Assembly (NCBI GenBank): GCA_964567125.1
Contig: CAZMLC010000001.1
Coordinates: 62,001 to 126,000, forward strand
From: CAZMLC01 sp964567125
GTDB taxonomy: Bacteria; Verrucomicrobiota; Kiritimatiellia; RFP12; UBA1067
Length of the DNA: 64,000 nucleotides
Direction: 5' to 3'
Part shown: piece by piece, positions 33,889-42,883 of the stretch
Layout: every line of letters begins with the position of its first letter
Numbering within the stretch: position 1 is the stretch's first letter
Made by a program: the position numbers and the translations under genes
Notes under the pieces: generated by a model
Seen by the model: the letters and a program-made list of their open reading frames with translations, nothing else
The model's database searches: none
Told to the model about the DNA's origin: nothing

Positions 33889-34388
33889 GATAATCTCCCT
33901 AAATCAACAGGAATGCGCCGCGTTCGGATTTCACATTCCGATAGTAGTTTAATAAAATTTGGCTCGGTTGAAAAGTACATACCGCGACTTTTCAACGCGT
34001 CGCCATCACGATTCACATGCACGCGGCCCTTGCAGTAACCGATGCGTCGTTCACGGTCAAACAGGCAATCATCCATCACCATTTCACCGTTCTTTTTGCC
34101 ATCAGCGTCAAACATATCGAAGTGCACGCCTAAGGCAAAGATGTAACTATCCTGAAGCATCTGCGACTGCTTCGCCCGCAAAATAATTTTAATCCGGCCA
34201 TTGGGATGAAACTCAACCGGCAACACGAGATTCTCCACGGGCGAGGACATTTCCATATGCGCCCGTTCCCAGCGATCCTGCAACTGCTTACAGGCTTCAG
34301 TATGATTGAGCGCGGGCACGACGGCCCGCGGCTCCTCGGCCCAGAGCCCTCCGGCAATCAACGCAATACTTAGGATCACGCACTTCAT
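33885..34388 (-). CDS. Exported protein in LptC position
   Basis: 167 residues with a signal peptide (MKCVILSIALIAGGLWA) and a beta-rich remainder. Not recognised by motif. Segments NGRIKIILRAKQSQML and DCLFDRERRIGYCKGRVHV look like the OstA/LptC fold, in which DNA order lptC-lptA-lptB is usual, so an LptC role is inferred from place. It differs in having a cleavable-looking leader and two cysteines in the middle. GAGGAA lies six bases before ATG 34388. Confidence 0.65.
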   Translation of the reverse strand: MKCVILSIALIAGGLWAEEPRAVVPALNHTEACKQLQDRWERAHMEMSSPVENLVLPVEFHPNGRIKIILRAKQSQMLQDSYIFALGVHFDMFDADGKKNGEMVMDDCLFDRERRIGYCKGRVHVNRDGDALKSRGMYFSTEPNFIKLLSECEIRTRRIPVDLGRLS

Positions 34389-34407
34389 TGCATTTCCTCG
34401 TCGGTGC

Positions 34408-35223
34408 TTACTTGCGGACAATCTCATGGATGGCCAGCAACGCCTTCCACACGCGCTTCAAATCTTTGAACGCAATCGCATTGGCCTTGTCGGACAGCGC
34501 TTCCGCCGGATTGACATGCGTCTCCATAAAGATGCCGTCAACCCCGGTTGCGACCGCCGCGCGCGCCAAGGCCGGCGCCCACTTGCCGTCCCCCCCGCTC
34601 TCCTTGCCGGCTCCGCCCGGACGCTGCACGCTGTGCGTTGCATCGAAGACAACCGGATAGCCCAACTCGCGCAGAATCAGCAGGCTCCGCATATCCGCAA
34701 CCAAGTTGCGATACCCGAAACTCGCACCGCGCTCAGTCAGAATGATCTTGCGATTCCCGCATGACTCGATTTTCTCCACCACGTTCGCCATGTCTTCCGG
34801 CGCCAGGAATTGCGCCTTTTTCACGTTGATAACGCGTCCGGTCTGCGCAGCCGCCACCAGCAAATCGGTCTGCCGGCAGAGAAATGCGGGGATCTGCAAA
34901 ATATCGATCACCTCAGCTGCTATCTCCGCCTGCCACGGCTCATGGATATCGGTTAACACCGGCACATTAAAACGATCGCGCACCTCTTTGAGAATGGCCA
35001 GGCCCTCCACGATCCCCGGTCCGCGATAGGAATCCACCGAGGTCCGGTTGGCCTTATCAAACGAGGCCTTGAACACAAGCGGAACCTTTAATTCATCCGC
35101 CAGATGAACCAGCCGCTCCGCCAGATCCATCACGCCCTCTACGCTTTCAATCACACATGGACCGGCAATCATCGCAAGCTGCCGTCCACCGAAAACCACA
35201 TCATCGACCTTGACCTTTGTCAT
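34408..35223 (-). CDS. kdsA: 3-deoxy-8-phosphooctulonate synthase (KDO-8-P synthase)
   Basis: Condenses PEP with arabinose 5-phosphate to make KDO-8-phosphate for the LPS core. 271 residues, full length. MIAGPCVIES carries Cys23, the position that marks the metal-dependent class rather than the Asn-type E. coli class. FKASFDKANRTSVDSYRG, IPAFLCRQTDLLVAAA, ERGASFGY and DATHSVQRPGG are all conserved. It lies between kdsB and the lpt genes. Confidence 0.96.
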   Translation of the reverse strand: MTKVKVDDVVFGGRQLAMIAGPCVIESVEGVMDLAERLVHLADELKVPLVFKASFDKANRTSVDSYRGPGIVEGLAILKEVRDRFNVPVLTDIHEPWQAEIAAEVIDILQIPAFLCRQTDLLVAAAQTGRVINVKKAQFLAPEDMANVVEKIESCGNRKIILTERGASFGYRNLVADMRSLLILRELGYPVVFDATHSVQRPGGAGKESGGDGKWAPALARAAVATGVDGIFMETHVNPAEALSDKANAIAFKDLKRVWKALLAIHEIVRK

Positions 35224-35256
35224 CGTTCTCGCTCTCCACGTTTGTCGTACAGGATG

Positions 35257-35997
35257 CTAGGCCATCCGCGCACGTAAAATCGCCTCAACAGCCGGCACGT
35301 CTTCCGGCGTATCGACCCCCACGCCCAATTCCTCGGTTCTGATCACGGCGATACGCCCGCCGATATACATGGCGCGCAACTGCTCCAGACTCTCTGTTTT
35401 CTCAAGCGGACAGGGCGGCTCGGCAACCAGCCGTTTTAAAAACGCGCCCCGATAGGCGTAGATGCCCAGATGCCGCCAATAGAGACCGCTGGCTAAATCA
35501 GCTTCACCGTCGCGGCGACACGGAATCGGCAGCCGTGAAAAATAGAGCGCACCGTCCTCGCGGTCCAGAACGACCTTCACCACGGTGCGCGCCTCAAGAT
35601 CGCGGCGCGACTGGATCGGCGTCGCCGCGGTCGCCATGGCCCAGCCGGCATCCGCCTTCATGCGCGCAACGAGCGCATCGATCAGCGCAGGATTGATCAA
35701 CGGCTCATCGCCCTGGATATTGATCACGATATCATCGTCCTGCGGTTGGGCGGCTTCCGCTACACGATCGGTGCCGGATGGATGGTCAGGACGCGTCATG
35801 GCGACGCGTGCAAACCCGCGTACGAGCTCCGCGATGCGCAGATCATCGGTCGCGACAATGACCTCATCCAGAAGCGTCGCCCGTTGGACCGCCTCAACGA
35901 CCCATTGCACCAACGGTTTCCCGCATAACGGATAGACACTCTTACCGGGAAAACGTGTTGAACCCCAACGAGATGGAATAACGCCAATCACGCGCAT
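35257..35997 (-). CDS. kdsB: CMP-KDO synthetase
   Basis: Activates KDO with CTP for transfer to lipid A. 246 residues with VIPSRWGSTRFPGK at the N-terminus, NIQGDEPLINPALIDAL, and the GIYAYRGAFLKRL segment near residue 175. AAAAGGA lies eight bases before ATG 35997. It is the first gene of a thirteen-gene same-strand run that ends at the terminator at 26461-26499. Confidence 0.96.
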   Translation of the reverse strand: MRVIGVIPSRWGSTRFPGKSVYPLCGKPLVQWVVEAVQRATLLDEVIVATDDLRIAELVRGFARVAMTRPDHPSGTDRVAEAAQPQDDDIVINIQGDEPLINPALIDALVARMKADAGWAMATAATPIQSRRDLEARTVVKVVLDREDGALYFSRLPIPCRRDGEADLASGLYWRHLGIYAYRGAFLKRLVAEPPCPLEKTESLEQLRAMYIGGRIAVIRTEELGVGVDTPEDVPAVEAILRARMA

Positions 35998-36055
35998 AGA
36001 AAATCCTTTTCACTTCAGGCCGCCCTCCAAAGCGGATAGCCTTTCAACAGCCCAA

Positions 36056-36084
36056 AGTATGCCACGTTTAACGGCAGGAAACAA
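36056..36084 (-). promoter_or_regulatory. Possible promoter of kdsB and downstream run
   Basis: Minus strand TTGTTT (36079-36084), 17-base spacer, CATACT (36056-36061). It starts seven bases after the dsbD stop. Confidence 0.5.
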
Positions 36085-36090
36085 TGATAT

Positions 36091-37647
36091 TTATCGCAGG
36101 ATGGCAAATGCCGGAAGCCCCTTTGCTCCTAAGGATTCCAGCATCGCACGTGCAGCCGGTTCGTTGGGTCGCTCGACCTGGACCAGCACGACCCGATACG
36201 CCGCCAGACGCGCCTTCACCCGCTCGTCCTGAAAGGTCGTCTTATCCATCGCCGCGCAGTTTTTACACCAGGAAGCCCAGAAATCGACGAAAACCGGCTG
36301 TCCTGCGGTGCGTGCCTCCTCCAGACGGGACACCCAGGCAACGCGATCCCCGGCTTCAATCGCCCCGGGGCGATGCGGCGCAAATGCAGGTACAAAACCC
36401 GTTACCGCCAACGACGCATAGTAAACCGCCAAGCTGGCGACCAGCAGACCGAAAACCTGTTTGACGCGCACCATCCACATCCCAGGACGCGGCAGAACCG
36501 CAAGCCCCGCACCTGCTAATGGCCACGGCAGCGCCATCCCCAGCCCCAACAGGAATGGCAGCAATTGAGCTGCTGGCTCGCCCTGCGCATGCAAGGTGCC
36601 CGCAAGCAGCAAAACCGCCAAAACAACAGGTGCGACGCACGCACCGGCCAGCAACGCGGAGAGCCCGCCGGCGATGAAGGAAGGCCAAACGCCCCGACTT
36701 CCCGCGTTGCGGCCCGCGCCGGAGGTCCACCGCGTAAAATCAATGACAATCACGTCGAACAGCGCAAGCGCTAAAACGGCGAAGATGAGCGCAACTGTTA
36801 AACTGAACCACGGCGACGCTTGCAGCGCGCCGAAAAAAAGGCCGCTGCGTAAAATAACCCACCCCATGCCGCCGTAGACAAGCACAATGCCGGCCCCATA
36901 CGCGCTGCCCAGCACAAACCCGCGCTGCCGCGTTCCGCTTCCTGCACCGATGATCGCCAGATTGATGGGGATCATCGGCAACACGCAGGGGGTGAGATTC
37001 AGCAGGAGCCCGCCAAATAAAACCAACACGAGCGTCAGCCAGATCCCCCGCACACGGAAAAAGTCGAGCGGATGGTTTAAAAAATCACGCAAGGCCACAT
37101 GCTGTACAGCCGGACGGCCTTCGGCTTGGTCGAGAAACGTCAGGAACTCCCCGGCCGTCATGTACCCGCCCGCAGCGGTTAACGAACGCCCCATCAGCCA
37201 CGGATTCTCTGTCTGCAAATCTGTGGAGCGTGCGGCCGGCTCCGCAACTGCAAGAAACGCGTTGGACGCGGCAACATAGCGAAATACCTTTTTTTCAGGC
37301 AGAAAGCAGGTCTGCGCATTGCAGCCCTGAAACGCCACGCGCAACGACGTGCCCTCTTTGAGTCCGTCAAGGTACCACCGCGCCGTGAACGATTCCGTAT
37401 ACACGCGCACGGTTTTACCCGGCGCGAAGGGATCCTCTTTTTCATGCGTCGGCACGGACGCAACGCTCCGCAAGGGAATATCGGAGGCCACGGAAAAAGA
37501 GGACGCGTAAACCAGATGATTGAGAGGAATCGTCAACTCCACAGCAAGCAAGGCATGGCCTTCCTGCTGTTCAACGCGCGGCTGCACCGTAAACGGCGAA
37601 GCCGCCAGCGAACTCGCCAACAGACAGAACGCAAGCACCTGGCGCAT
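36091..37647 (-). CDS. dsbD: Thiol:disulfide interchange protein DsbD, shortened thioredoxin end
   Basis: Carries electrons from cytoplasmic thioredoxin to the periplasm. 518 residues: signal peptide (MRQVLAFCLLASSLAA), N-terminal DsbD alpha domain with the Cys pair in CNAQTCFLPEKK, a membrane core (~170-400) with TPCVLPMIP and GACVAPVVLAV carrying the two membrane cysteines, then a thioredoxin-like domain with WASWCKNCAAM. The protein stops at GLPAFAILR, right after the cis-proline, so the last strands and helix of thioredoxin (about 30 residues) are absent. No frame near the stop restores them. It follows the flavodiiron gene after two bases. Confidence 0.9.
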   Translation of the reverse strand: MRQVLAFCLLASSLAASPFTVQPRVEQQEGHALLAVELTIPLNHLVYASSFSVASDIPLRSVASVPTHEKEDPFAPGKTVRVYTESFTARWYLDGLKEGTSLRVAFQGCNAQTCFLPEKKVFRYVAASNAFLAVAEPAARSTDLQTENPWLMGRSLTAAGGYMTAGEFLTFLDQAEGRPAVQHVALRDFLNHPLDFFRVRGIWLTLVLVLFGGLLLNLTPCVLPMIPINLAIIGAGSGTRQRGFVLGSAYGAGIVLVYGGMGWVILRSGLFFGALQASPWFSLTVALIFAVLALALFDVIVIDFTRWTSGAGRNAGSRGVWPSFIAGGLSALLAGACVAPVVLAVLLLAGTLHAQGEPAAQLLPFLLGLGMALPWPLAGAGLAVLPRPGMWMVRVKQVFGLLVASLAVYYASLAVTGFVPAFAPHRPGAIEAGDRVAWVSRLEEARTAGQPVFVDFWASWCKNCAAMDKTTFQDERVKARLAAYRVVLVQVERPNEPAARAMLESLGAKGLPAFAILR

Positions 37648-37649
37648 GG

Positions 37650-38831
37650 TTAAGCCCTCAGTGCCACAGCAGCCAAGGCGCGGCCTGCTGCACGGCATTT
37701 TTCAAGCGTCTCCGCATCCGGCGCGAATTTGCAGGCGACCATGTCGCACACAGGCGTGGTCTGCATCTCCGTCAGATAGCGCACGACTTCATCCTGCCCC
37801 TTCGCAGCCCAGCCATACGACCCAAAGGCAAAGGAGCTTTTCCCGGTCGGCTTTAAGCCGCGCAGATAGGTCAGCGTCGCAGCCATCCGCGGCATAATAC
37901 CCATATTCAAGGTCGGAGAGCCCACAGCAAAAGCCGCGCAATCCATGATCTCCGTCACAACGACCGTATCCGAAAGCGTGGCCACATCAATCAACTTCAC
38001 CTCGACCGGATATTCCAACGCCCCCGCCGTGACGGCCTCCGCCATCACGTGCGTACTTCCCCACATCGTTGTATAGAGCACCACGACCTTGCGCACAGGC
38101 TTGCACACCATCCAGGCCTGATACGCGGCGAGGATCTGCGCAAAGTGCGAACGCCAGATTACACCATGCGACGGCGCGACCAGAGTAAGCTTGAGACTGC
38201 CGAGCCGTGCGAGCGTGGTCGCTACAGGGCGGCCGTACGGCAACACGATATTCGCGTAATAGGTCTTGGCTTCCTGCATCACCTCGGCCATGTCGCACGC
38301 ATCGTCAAACCGGTTGGCCGTCGCATAGTGCTGTCCGAAGGCATCCATCGAGAAGAGAATCTCATCCTCTTTCAGATAGGTCGCCATGGATTCAGGCCAA
38401 TGCACCATCGGCGTATCGAAGAACTGCAAGGTCTTTCCGCCCAGCGCAAGCTCCTCCGTATCCTTGATCACCAGCCATTTCCAGAGTGCGGTATCGTAAT
38501 GGCGCATCAGCGCATCTTTGCACTTCGCGTTGCAGACGACAACCGCATTCGGACAGGCCTTAACCGTCTCCACCAAGCCTCCCGAATGGTCGGGCTCCGC
38601 ATGATTGCAGACAATGTAATGAACCTGATCCAGCGGAATGTGCGCCTGAACATGTTCCAAATAGCTCTGCACATACTTGTCTTTGACCGCATCGATCAAG
38701 GCGTTTTTCTCGCCTTGAACCAGGTATGCATTGTACGTCGACCCGCGCTCCGTGCGATAGCCATGAAAATCCCGCACCCCCCAATCGATATAGCCGACCC
38801 AGAAAACATTTTTTGCCAATTGCGTTGTCAT
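37650..38831 (-). CDS. Flavodiiron protein (FprA-like O2/NO reductase)
   Basis: Reduces oxygen or nitric oxide to protect an anaerobic cell; cytoplasmic. 393 residues: beta-lactamase-like diiron domain with the ligand motif HAEPDHSGG and the later SPSHGVIWR-type His segment (VAPSHGVIW), then a flavodoxin domain beginning VVLYTTMWGSTHVMAEAV. No rubredoxin domain is fused. The enzyme is typical of strict anaerobes. AAGGAG lies about ten bases before ATG 38831. Confidence 0.93.
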   Translation of the reverse strand: MTTQLAKNVFWVGYIDWGVRDFHGYRTERGSTYNAYLVQGEKNALIDAVKDKYVQSYLEHVQAHIPLDQVHYIVCNHAEPDHSGGLVETVKACPNAVVVCNAKCKDALMRHYDTALWKWLVIKDTEELALGGKTLQFFDTPMVHWPESMATYLKEDEILFSMDAFGQHYATANRFDDACDMAEVMQEAKTYYANIVLPYGRPVATTLARLGSLKLTLVAPSHGVIWRSHFAQILAAYQAWMVCKPVRKVVVLYTTMWGSTHVMAEAVTAGALEYPVEVKLIDVATLSDTVVVTEIMDCAAFAVGSPTLNMGIMPRMAATLTYLRGLKPTGKSSFAFGSYGWAAKGQDEVVRYLTEMQTTPVCDMVACKFAPDAETLEKCRAAGRALAAVALRA

Positions 38832-38861
38832 AGTGCTCAAACTCCTTCTCATGCTTTGGAT

Positions 38862-38890
38862 AGTCTATTACTCTGCATGATTTTCGCCAA
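38862..38890 (-). promoter_or_regulatory. Promoter of flavodiiron-dsbD unit
   Basis: Minus strand TTGGCG (38885-38890), 17-base spacer, TAGACT (38862-38867), about 30 bases before the start. Confidence 0.5.
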
Positions 38891-39009
38891 TGAAGCAAGT
38901 CAAACTCCCCGCGAGGAACTTCTTTTTTTTCAACGAGCACCTATTTCTATCGTGTACGCGCACGAAACAGGGAGGTGAGCGCGAATTGACAATCACTTGC
39001 GCATTCTAC

Positions 39010-39039
39010 TTGCGAAGCAACCACAAAAAAGAGTATAGT
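39010..39039 (+). promoter_or_regulatory. Promoter next to tolB start (leaderless type)
   Basis: TTGCGA (39010-39015), 18-base spacer, TATAGT (39034-39039). Only eight bases separate the -10 box from the tolB ATG, and no Shine-Dalgarno is present. Confidence 0.55.
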
Positions 39040-39047
39040 CATGCGTT

Positions 39048-40268
39048 ATGTTTCGAAGCAATTTAAATACGGTATTGGTCTGGAGTTGTTCCATCGCAAT
39101 TTTGGCCAGTGTGCTCTGCGTCCATGCGCAAGGTTCTGCGCCGCTTATCGTTGTTCAGAAAGAAGGCGCTAAGAAAGACTCAGTGGCACTTGCGTTTCGT
39201 GTTTCAGGCGCGCAGGGCCGGCTTTTCCAGCAGACGCTGCAGCGCGACCTTGAACGCTCCGGCTGGTTTAAACTCGTGCAGGGCAATCAGGCAACGGTCA
39301 CGTTAAGCGGCTCCGTTGCTGAGTCCGGCAGCGGCATCAGCAGTGCGCTGCGCTGCGCCTGGGGTGGACGCTCCTTCCCCTGGACGCGTTCGGCGCAAGG
39401 TCAGGAGCTGGTGCGCCAGCAAGCTCATCAGCTTGCGGATGAAATGGTTCGCCTCATCAAGGGTGAAAAAGGCATTGCCCAAACAAAAATCGCTTTTGTC
39501 AATCGCCGCGGCAGCAACAACGCGGATCTTTATGTCAGCGATGTTGACGGATTTAACTTCCGCCAGATCACGCGCGATAACGTCGCGATTGTCGGTCCGC
39601 GCTGGGCACCGAACGGGAACACCCTGTATTACACCAGTTTTATCCAAGGGTATCCGACCATTTTGAAGCAGACGCTTGGCGGCGGCCGTTCCTCCTTGGC
39701 GCCGTTCCGCGGGCTGAACACCGGCGCTGCCGTTTCACCGGATGGATCGACTGTCGCGCTCATCCTCTCCTATCAAGGGAATCCGGAACTCTACACGCTG
39801 CACCTCGCGTCGGGACGCCTTGCGCGCCTGACATCGACGAAAACCGGCGTTGAAGCCAGCCCCTGCTGGTCCCCGGACGGACAACGTATTGTCTATGTCA
39901 GCGATGTTTCGCGTACGCCGCAACTTTACATCATCCAAGTCGCTTCGAAAAAAACAACGCGCATCACCTTCCGCGGCAGCGAAAACGTCAACCCTGACTG
40001 GAATGAAAAGGGGAAGATCGCTTACGCTACACGCCGCAGCGGATCGTACCAGATCGCGATCCTTGATCCGCGCAGCGGCGGCGAGGCTGCCGCTGAAATC
40101 GTTCCCTCTTCCGCAGGATTTGAGCACCCCTCTTGGGCCCCGGACAGCCGACATATCGCCTGTTCAAGCGGGTCGTCCATCTACATTCTCGATGCGCTGG
40201 GAGATCCACCGGTCCGATTGACAAACGTCGCAGGAAAGTGGATTTCGCCGGACTGGTCGAGCAAGTAA
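39048..40268 (+). CDS. tolB: Tol-Pal system protein TolB
   Basis: Periplasmic beta-propeller protein of the Tol-Pal complex that maintains the outer membrane. 406 residues: signal peptide (first ~30, ending CVHAQ), an N-terminal anticodon-like domain to about residue 150, then WD40-like PD40 repeats: RWAPNGNTLYYTSF, SPDGSTVALILS, CWSPDGQRIVYVSD, SWAPDSRHIACSS. pal follows 32 bases later, which confirms the call. The start has no Shine-Dalgarno but a promoter directly before it. Confidence 0.93.
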   Translation: MFRSNLNTVLVWSCSIAILASVLCVHAQGSAPLIVVQKEGAKKDSVALAFRVSGAQGRLFQQTLQRDLERSGWFKLVQGNQATVTLSGSVAESGSGISSALRCAWGGRSFPWTRSAQGQELVRQQAHQLADEMVRLIKGEKGIAQTKIAFVNRRGSNNADLYVSDVDGFNFRQITRDNVAIVGPRWAPNGNTLYYTSFIQGYPTILKQTLGGGRSSLAPFRGLNTGAAVSPDGSTVALILSYQGNPELYTLHLASGRLARLTSTKTGVEASPCWSPDGQRIVYVSDVSRTPQLYIIQVASKKTTRITFRGSENVNPDWNEKGKIAYATRRSGSYQIAILDPRSGGEAAAEIVPSSAGFEHPSWAPDSRHIACSSGSSIYILDALGDPPVRLTNVAGKWISPDWSSK

Positions 40269-40300
40269 AAAACAAACACGCTACACTAAGGAGTTAATCA

Positions 40301-40837
40301 ATGAGTATCCGTTTCATCCTCGCAGCTAACATGGCTTTGTTGTGCACGTTATTGAGCCTCAACACAGGGTGCAGTAACAAGAAGTCTGAGGCAAATGACC
40401 CTGAACTGCTTGACAATGCCGCAGTAACCAATGTGACTGACGAACAGGGCAATGCAGTCGCCGGCTCACGCTTTGAGGACATGTACAAGCGCGTTGAAGG
40501 CGTTACGTTCGCTCCGATCTATTTCGCATTCGACAGCTACGCGCTGGCCCCCAGCGAAGCATCGAAGATCGACAAAGTCGCGCAGCACCTGAAGGCAAAC
40601 GAAAGCCACGTGCTGGTCATCGAAGGTCACTGCGATGAGCGCGGTAGCAATGAATACAACCTCGGCCTGGGCGAAAATCGCGCGCAGTCGGTTCGCACCT
40701 ACATGACGAACCTCGGCATTGCAGCGGACCGTATCCAGACGCGCAGCTACGGATCGGAAAAGCCGGCTGTTGCTGGTTCCGGTGAAGCAGTCTGGCGTCT
40801 GAACCGTCGTGGTGAATTCGCACTCTATCAGAAGTAA
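40301..40837 (+). CDS. pal: Peptidoglycan-associated lipoprotein Pal (OmpA family)
   Basis: Outer-membrane lipoprotein tethering peptidoglycan. 178 residues with a lipobox (SLNTGC, Cys at about 23) and a C-terminal OmpA-like domain: YFAFDSYALAPSEASKIDKV, VIEGHCDERGSNEYNLGLGE and RAQSVRTYMTNLGI. The peptidoglycan-binding Asp and Arg of the family are present. AAGGAG precedes the ATG. Confidence 0.94.
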   Translation: MSIRFILAANMALLCTLLSLNTGCSNKKSEANDPELLDNAAVTNVTDEQGNAVAGSRFEDMYKRVEGVTFAPIYFAFDSYALAPSEASKIDKVAQHLKANESHVLVIEGHCDERGSNEYNLGLGENRAQSVRTYMTNLGIAADRIQTRSYGSEKPAVAGSGEAVWRLNRRGEFALYQK

Positions 40838-40847
40838 CCGTGTTTTC

Positions 40848-40878
40848 CGTGGTTGCCGCTTACGGGCGTGCAACCGCG
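40848..40878 (+). terminator. Weak hairpin between pal and tatB
   Basis: A 9-base stem (40848-40856 with 40870-40878, one wobble) with a 13-base loop. The T-tract after it is poor, so it may only attenuate or act as an mRNA boundary. Confidence 0.3.
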
Positions 40879-40906
40879 TTATGTTCACATTTTGAGATTG
40901 ACCACT

Positions 40907-41395
40907 ATGGGCGTCATCATTCTGTTCCCGCCTCTTCCGTCAGCATTTGTCTTTGATTCTGCGAGTCCGGGAGAATGGTTTGTTTTGGCTGTTGTCGTGA
41001 TGATTGTCGTTGGCCCTAAACGCCTACCTGAAATCGCACGTAAACTCGGCAAGACGATGGAAATGTTCCGTCGTGCGGCCGATGAATTCAAAAGTCAGAT
41101 CCTGACCATGGATCAGGAGCCTACTCCGCCTCAGCCGGAAACAACGATGACGTCCGAGCATCAGAACGATCCCGATCTCACGGGGTATCAGCAATACCCG
41201 GATGATGCGACGTATCCGGGCAATGAATCCATTACCCACGGCGACGAATCCGACGCACACGAGGCCGTATCTTCGAATACGTCCAGCGAAGAAATTCCGG
41301 CGCACGACCCCGCGACAGAAGCTCCTGAGCACGTAGCGGCTCCCCAACCGAAGGCTCCTGCCGAACAGGACGAGAGCGGGAGGGGCAAGGAATGA
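40907..41395 (+). CDS. tatB: Sec-independent translocase subunit TatA/TatB
   Basis: Single-span subunit of the twin-arginine translocase. 162 residues: N-terminal hydrophobic helix (about 18-35, GEWFVLAVVVMIVVGPKRLP), amphipathic helix LPEIARKLGKTMEMFRRAADE, then a long acidic, low-complexity tail. The GPKRLPE hinge is TatB-like, but this may be the only TatA/B protein near tatC. ATG 40907 is used; the reading upstream from 40853 starts with a non-ATG codon. It overlaps tatC by four bases. Confidence 0.88.
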   Translation: MGVIILFPPLPSAFVFDSASPGEWFVLAVVVMIVVGPKRLPEIARKLGKTMEMFRRAADEFKSQILTMDQEPTPPQPETTMTSEHQNDPDLTGYQQYPDDATYPGNESITHGDESDAHEAVSSNTSSEEIPAHDPATEAPEHVAAPQPKAPAEQDESGRGKE

Positions 41396-42201
41396 AATCC
41401 ATCGGACGCTTTAAACTGCCCCAGCTTTCCGGTAAATCCGCCGACACGGGAGACGAGTACAATGATCCGCCGCGCCCCTTCATCGAACACCTGATGGAGC
41501 TGCGCGACTGTATCATCAAATGTGCCATCGCGTGGATGATCTGCGAAATCGCGATGATTCCGTTTGCTCCGCGTGTCCTTGCATGGTTGAAAGCACCGGC
41601 TGGCAGCGCGCAGGATATGGTGCAAGGCTTAGGCTGGACCACGGGCGTGGAAATGATCATCAAGATCATGGTATGGGGCGGAACGGCGCTCAGCATGCCA
41701 TTCATCACCTTCTTCGTCATGCGCTTTGTGTTCCCTGGACTCCGGCGCAGCGAGCGCTCGCTGATTACATTCTGCCTTGGGGCCTCGACCGTCCTCTTTG
41801 CCGGAGGCGTCTGGATGGCCTATGCGACCACGCTCAATATCGCTATCCAGGTCCTGCAGCAAATCAATGCCTGGATGGGCATTCCGAACAATATCGTGCG
41901 CGTGGATTCGCACGTCGAGTTCGCACTCAAGATGATCATTGCGTTTGGTCTTGCGTTCCAATTGCCCCTGTTGGTCCTGTTGCTCGGATGGTTGGGTATT
42001 ATTTCATCGCAGATGCTGCGCGAAAAACGACGCTATTCGATTGTTATCATTTTTGCACTGTCTATGGTCTTAACGCCACCTGATCCTGCATCGCAGATCA
42101 TCATGGCGATTCCCATGTGCATTCTCTATGAGATATGCATCTGGGTGATTTGGCTGCGCGAAAAGGCGAAACTGAAAAAACGGTCTCAGGACTCGGCTTA
42201 G
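41392..42201 (+). CDS. tatC: Sec-independent translocase subunit TatC
   Basis: Multi-span receptor of the Tat translocase, needed here for the Tat-type leaders of the exported oxidoreductases. 269 residues with six hydrophobic segments. FIEHLMELRDCIIKCAI is the TatC N-terminal signature, and LTPPDPASQIIMAIPMCILYE is the conserved C-terminal block. An unusual N-terminal extension of about 30 residues precedes the signature. Confidence 0.95.
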   Translation: MKSIGRFKLPQLSGKSADTGDEYNDPPRPFIEHLMELRDCIIKCAIAWMICEIAMIPFAPRVLAWLKAPAGSAQDMVQGLGWTTGVEMIIKIMVWGGTALSMPFITFFVMRFVFPGLRRSERSLITFCLGASTVLFAGGVWMAYATTLNIAIQVLQQINAWMGIPNNIVRVDSHVEFALKMIIAFGLAFQLPLLVLLLGWLGIISSQMLREKRRYSIVIIFALSMVLTPPDPASQIIMAIPMCILYEICIWVIWLREKAKLKKRSQDSA

Positions 42202-42266
42202 CGTGAAACCCCTGCACCGCCTGCATCGCGCATAGCCGCGCGGTGCGGTAAGAGGAGAGGATTTCT

Positions 42267-42854
42267 ATGAAAAGAACCGCAACGCGTTCACGCTCAACGC
42301 GTGAAACCAGCATCACGATCTCGTTGAACCTCGATGGTTCAGGAAAATCGACACTTTCAACCGGCATCGGTTTTTTTGATCACATGCTCGAGCTTTTCGC
42401 CCGGCACGCGCTCATTGATTTGTCCGTCGAAGCCAAAGGCGATGTCCATGTCGATTTTCATCATACGGTTGAAGATGTCGGCATTGTTCTTGGCGGCTGC
42501 ATCAACGATGCGCTCGGCGAACGCCGAGGTATCCGTCGGTATGGATCGTTTCTGTTGCCCATGGACGAAAGCCTCGCCGAAGTTGTACTCGACCTCGGCG
42601 GACGCCCCTTCCTCGTTTTTTCCAGCGTCATGAAACAAGCCAAAGCTGGCGACTTTGACGTTAAGCTGGTCGAGGAATTTCTACGTGCGATCTCCGTTGA
42701 AGGACGCATGAATATTCACGCGCGGACGCTGTATGGCGACGAAGCGCATCACGTCTGCGAAGCGCTTTTCAAGGGGTTCGCACGCGCGTTTCGCGCCGCA
42801 GTCGAGCTCGACCCGCGCGAGACCGGGATTCCTTCGAGCAAAGGTGTTCTGTAA
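42267..42854 (+). CDS. hisB: Imidazoleglycerol-phosphate dehydratase
   Basis: Sixth step of histidine synthesis. 195 residues, monofunctional. RETSITISLNLDGSGKS, GIGFFDHMLELFARHALIDL and DFHHTVEDVGIVLG hold the metal-binding histidines. GAGGAGAGG lies before ATG 42267. hisA follows. Confidence 0.96.
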   Translation: MKRTATRSRSTRETSITISLNLDGSGKSTLSTGIGFFDHMLELFARHALIDLSVEAKGDVHVDFHHTVEDVGIVLGGCINDALGERRGIRRYGSFLLPMDESLAEVVLDLGGRPFLVFSSVMKQAKAGDFDVKLVEEFLRAISVEGRMNIHARTLYGDEAHHVCEALFKGFARAFRAAVELDPRETGIPSSKGVL

Positions 42855-42883
42855 CCTGTCCAACCTGAAAGATTCGATTCCGG

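Noticed and set aside
36000..36090. Frameshift that would complete the DsbD thioredoxin domain
   Set aside because: The sequence after the stop gives no thioredoxin-like residues in the frames checked.
42214..42246. Hairpin before hisB as a terminator or histidine attenuator
   Set aside because: Only a 7-base stem, a 19-base loop, no T-run and no histidine-rich leader peptide.
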